NCBI GenBank assembly: GCA_013002425.1 | Contig: JABDJQ010000100.1 | Span: forward strand, 1 to 7,303 | Reading direction: 5' to 3' | From: Gemmatimonadota bacterium | GTDB taxonomy: Bacteria; Orphanbacterota; Orphanbacteria; Orphanbacterales; Orphanbacteraceae | DNA: 7,303 nucleotides | In this document: one piece after another, positions 4,923 to 7,303 of the stretch | Position numbering within the stretch: position 1 is the stretch's first letter | How the letters are laid out: the number at the start of each line of letters is the position of its first letter | The notes under the pieces: generated by a model | What the model saw: the letters and a program-made list of their open reading frames with translations, nothing else | What the model was told of the DNA's origin: nothing | The model's database searches: none | Program-made: the position numbers and the translations under genes

Positions 4923-5456
4923 TCAGGAACCCTGTCCGAGGCCGTACCTGTCGCGAAGCACCTGTACGTGATGGATCTCGTGGCCGGCGAGAATGTAAGG
5001 AATCGCGCGCGCGGTAAACGGGGCCTCGTTCGCGGTACCCGTCCGCAGCCACGCTTCGTCACTGAAGCTGCGGAAGAGCGCGAGGTGAGAGCGCCTGAGC
5101 CCGTCCCGCTCTTCGAGCAGGCTTCCGATCGAGCGTGTTCCGAACGCGCCGTTCGCGACGTAGTCGTCCTGTTCGAAGCCGGGGAGAGGGGTTCGATCGC
5201 CGCGGGCGAAAGTCAGGCAGCGCATCCCGAACACGCGCTCGACGTCGATCATGTGTCCGAGCACTTCGCGCACGGTCCATTTGCCCGGCTCGTAACGGTG
5301 GTCGGCTTCCGATCCGGTCACGCCCTCGAAGAGCGAGGCCGTACTCGTGCGGAGCGACTCGAGCACATCGAGTACGGGCGCGCTCTCGCCGGCAATCGTG
5401 TCGATGTAAGTCTGATAGAAGGGCGCGAACTCATTCGGTTTCGGTCGTTCCAGCAT
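4923..5456 (-). CDS. DinB-like (DinB_2) four-helix metal-binding protein
   Basis: A 177-residue soluble protein of the DinB/YfiT-like superfamily, a four-helix bundle with a three-histidine metal site. Visible ligands are His68 (in LGHMIDVERVF, 66-76) and the C-terminal pair in GHEIHHVQVL (158-167; His159 and His162/163). GKWTVREVLGHM and the Arg/Asp-rich middle segment are typical of the DinB_2 branch. The family includes bacillithiol- and mycothiol-dependent S-transferases and many damage-inducible proteins of unknown activity; it is unrelated to DNA polymerase IV, which is also called DinB. The ATG at 5456 is supported by GGAGG (minus strand of 5466-5470) 9 nt upstream, lying inside the lspA tail. 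It overlaps lspA by 26 nt and ends one base before tag, so it is probably co-translated with both. Pairing with an alkylation-repair gene fits a stress role, but this is inference. Confidence 0.88.
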   Translation of the reverse strand: MLERPKPNEFAPFYQTYIDTIAGESAPVLDVLESLRTSTASLFEGVTGSEADHRYEPGKWTVREVLGHMIDVERVFGMRCLTFARGDRTPLPGFEQDDYVANGAFGTRSIGSLLEERDGLRRSHLALFRSFSDEAWLRTGTANEAPFTARAIPYILAGHEIHHVQVLRDRYGLGQGS

Positions 5457-5958
5457 CGGTCGTTTCCTCCGGCGCGCTTTCGGGTCGTTTTCTGAAGAAG
5501 TGATCCCACAGCAGCAATCCCGTACCGAACAGGATCGCCATGTCCGCGATGTTGAAGACGCCGGTTCGAAGAGGGCCGACACCGACGTTCAGGAAGTCGA
5601 TTACGTACCCGCCGTTCGCGATCCGGTCGAACAGATTGCTCGCGCCGCCCGCGAGGATCATCGTGAAGCCGTAAGCTTGCTTTCTGTCAACCGGGCGCTG
5701 GCGGAATCCGATCCACGCGAGCACCGCCAGACCGATCGAGCTCAGCACGACGAACACCAGAAAGCGCGCGGGATGCGAGAAGTCGGCGCCGAACGAGAGA
5801 AAACCGCCGCGGTTCTCCGCGTACTGCAGCCGGAACATGTCGCCGAGCATTCGGATCGCCGGGCGCGCCATGAGCTCGGCCACCGCGATCTGCTTCGTCC
5901 ATTGATCGACGCTCACGAGGCCGACGAAAAGCAGCGCGAGCGCGGTCCATCGTTTCAC
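5431..5958 (-). CDS. lspA: Lipoprotein signal peptidase (signal peptidase II)
   Basis: A 175-residue inner-membrane aspartyl protease that cleaves the signal peptide of prolipoproteins after lipidation of the conserved Cys. Four hydrophobic segments are visible (about 5-17, 65-85, 97-108, 135-151). All key residues are present: Asp18 and Lys22 (DQWTK), Asn49 (ENRGG), Asn108 and Arg112 (SNLFDR), the catalytic pair Asp121 (VIDF) and Asp139 (FNIAD), and Asn136. The loop reads ENRGGFLSFGA, a variant of the more common N-x-G-A-A-F. A Glu/Thr-rich tail of about 20 residues extends past the last membrane segment and carries the start and ribosome binding site of the DinB-like gene. The start is GTG at 5956-5958, two bases after the flippase stop, with GGAGG (minus strand of 5970-5974) 11 nt upstream inside the flippase end. 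A likely client, the OmpA-domain lipoprotein, is encoded nearby. Confidence 0.96.
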   Translation of the reverse strand: MKRWTALALLFVGLVSVDQWTKQIAVAELMARPAIRMLGDMFRLQYAENRGGFLSFGADFSHPARFLVFVVLSSIGLAVLAWIGFRQRPVDRKQAYGFTMILAGGASNLFDRIANGGYVIDFLNVGVGPLRTGVFNIADMAILFGTGLLLWDHFFRKRPESAPEETTDAGTTETE

Positions 5959-5960
5959 GT

Positions 5961-7303
5961 TTACTGCTTCCTCCTGCCGGTTACGATATTCCAGGCCAGT
6001 GAGAGAACGCCCGTCTTCCGCTGCAGATGGATCCAGAGCGGCGCCGTGGCGATCACGAACAGGAGACCGTGAATGATGCCACGTACGATATCCTCGCGCA
6101 ACGAGCCTGGCGTTACGGGGATGAAGTGGAAGAGCGCCGCGACGACGGCGGCCACGTAGAGGGAGGGGGCGTACGTCCGTATGACGGACCGCAGCGTCGA
6201 CTCCCCTTCGTCGGGGATCAGCCGGAACGTGTACGCCAGCAGAATCGTGCCATAGAGAAACTGGCAGATCGCGGCCCCGAGGGCGACGCCGCGGATGCCG
6301 AGGCCCGCGTTCACGAGCGCGACGTTCAGCACGGCTTCGAGCGCCACGATCAGGGCGCCGCCGATCAGCAGAACCTTCGTGCGGTTCACGGTGATCAGAA
6401 AGTAGCTCGGGAGCGACGAGATCGACAGGAAGAGCGTGCCGAGAACCAGGATCCGCATCGCGTCGATCCCCGGGGCGAACTTCGGCAGGAAGTGCACGAC
6501 CGGAATGTGGATCCAGAGATAGACGAGCGCGAGCAGCACGGGCACGAAGATCGAAAACGCGAAAGTCGGCTCCTTCAGCGTGCGCGCAAGTGCCCCGATT
6601 TCACCTGTTTTGCCGAATTTTCTCAGAAGTTGCGGGAAGAGGACGAAGCTCGCGGAAGACGTGATGTAGACGAGCATGCCCGCGATCGTGCCGGCGATGC
6701 CGTAGTAGCCGAGTTCGATGCGGGGTAGCATGGCGATGATCACGAGCTTGTCCACCTGGCGCAGGAGAAAGCCGAGCCAGAGATACGCGAACACGGGGAC
6801 GCCGCGCTTGAAGAGATGCCAGACGAGCGCTCCGTTCCATTGCACACGAAACCGGAACGTGGCGCGCGAGCGGAGAAAGAGCACGGCCGTCAGGTTCGAC
6901 ACGATCAGGGCCACGATCAGGCCGTAGATTCCCATTTTGTAGACGAGGCCGATCGAAAGCGCGAAGTTCAGCAGCGACTGGATCGTCCAGCTCTGCGAGA
7001 TGGGCGTGAAGTTCTGGTCGGCCATGAAGACCTGGTTGTATAGAAACGTATGGATCTGGAGCACGAGCGCCGCCCCGATGAGCGGAAGCGCGACACGTGT
7101 CAGGGTTTCGTAGGAATCGCGGCCGAGAAACGAGATGAGGCAGAGAATCAGGAAGATGATCGTGGTGGTTCCGATGATCGCCGTATAGCCGGCGTTTCGA
7201 AACGCTTTCGCCTTCTCCTTTTCCCCCTTGCCCAGCAGGAACGGCACTTCGCGTTCCATGCCGTTGAGAATGCCCATGTGCGCGAAGCCGCCCTGATCGT
7301 AGA
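5961..7303 (-). CDS. Polysaccharide-type flippase (MOP/MATE superfamily), 5' end missing
   Basis: The frame is open to the right edge, and the residues before the ATG at 7277 (YDQGGFAH) continue the family pattern, so that ATG is internal; about 446 residues are visible. The segment MGILNGMEREVPFLLGKGEKEKA closely follows the 'G-L-x-N-x-x-x-R-E-x-P-x-x-x-G-K-G' stretch after the first membrane helices of Wzx-like O-antigen/polysaccharide flippases. About twelve hydrophobic helices follow, including the mid-protein G-V-P-V-F...Q-V-D-K-L-V-I motif that starts the second repeat. With one or two helices missing off the edge this gives the usual 14-helix MOP topology and a length near 480-500. Such proteins flip lipid-linked oligosaccharides across the inner membrane; the substrate cannot be told. 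It ends in a basic RRKQ, two bases before lspA, and is the first visible gene of that operon. Confidence 0.9.
   Translation of the reverse strand, partial: YDQGGFAHMGILNGMEREVPFLLGKGEKEKAKAFRNAGYTAIIGTTTIIFLILCLISFLGRDSYETLTRVALPLIGAALVLQIHTFLYNQVFMADQNFTPISQSWTIQSLLNFALSIGLVYKMGIYGLIVALIVSNLTAVLFLRSRATFRFRVQWNGALVWHLFKRGVPVFAYLWLGFLLRQVDKLVIIAMLPRIELGYYGIAGTIAGMLVYITSSASFVLFPQLLRKFGKTGEIGALARTLKEPTFAFSIFVPVLLALVYLWIHIPVVHFLPKFAPGIDAMRILVLGTLFLSISSLPSYFLITVNRTKVLLIGGALIVALEAVLNVALVNAGLGIRGVALGAAICQFLYGTILLAYTFRLIPDEGESTLRSVIRTYAPSLYVAAVVAALFHFIPVTPGSLREDIVRGIIHGLLFVIATAPLWIHLQRKTGVLSLAWNIVTGRRKQ

Noticed and set aside
4364..5017. Plus-strand open frames opposite tag and the DinB-like gene
   Set aside because: Arg-rich shadow translation, while the minus strand encodes clear Tag and DinB-like proteins.
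6027..6728. Plus-strand open frame (233 codons) opposite the flippase gene
   Set aside because: Highly charged Asp/Arg/Glu/Gln-rich translation, the expected antisense image of a hydrophobic membrane protein.

Overview
The window is tightly packed chromosomal DNA from a GC-rich bacterium (visibly around 60 % GC, GC-ending codons dominant). A diderm (Gram-negative-type) envelope is suggested by a lipoprotein signal peptidase gene, an OmpA-domain lipoprotein with a long coiled coil, and a polysaccharide-type flippase. Nothing in it fixes the phylum. No RNA gene, insertion sequence, phage gene, CRISPR array or recognisable defence system was found. Ten protein genes fill nearly every base, and the two ends cut through genes.

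Layout, left to right: the 3' part of a right-handed parallel beta-helix protein (+); a PHP-like putative metal-dependent hydrolase (-), convergent with it and sharing a CTAG stop overlap; a class I SAM-dependent methyltransferase (+), divergent from the hydrolase across a short gap; a two-gene minus-strand operon of an OmpA/MotB-like lipoprotein followed by a CYTH-domain (triphosphate tunnel) protein with a GTGA stop/start overlap; a 125-bp divergent regulatory region; a DUF2203 protein (+); and a minus-strand operon of flippase (5' end off the right edge), lspA, a DinB-like protein and tag. The tag stop overlaps the DUF2203 stop through a second CTAG.

How the genes fit together: the flippase-lspA-dinB-tag run has gaps of 2 nt, an overlap of 26 nt and a gap of 1 nt, so it is very probably one transcript that mixes envelope functions (lipid-linked glycan flipping, lipoprotein maturation) with nucleic-acid or thiol stress functions (a DinB-like four-helix protein and 3-methyladenine glycosylase). 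LspA would be the enzyme that matures lipoproteins such as the OmpA-domain protein encoded about 2 kb away. The OmpA-CYTH pair looks translationally coupled. The beta-helix protein, hydrolase and methyltransferase are separate units whose substrates cannot be read from sequence.

The region is mainly housekeeping or envelope DNA, and I do not see a clear undescribed multigene system. The most notable signals are these: the only two CTAG tetranucleotides in the window both lie where two convergent genes share overlapping TAG stops; the methyltransferase has a perfect Shine-Dalgarno placed for an ATC codon rather than for the first canonical start; and the divergent OmpA/DUF2203 promoter region holds a 12-bp palindrome over a ribosome binding site and a one-turn direct repeat over a -35 element.
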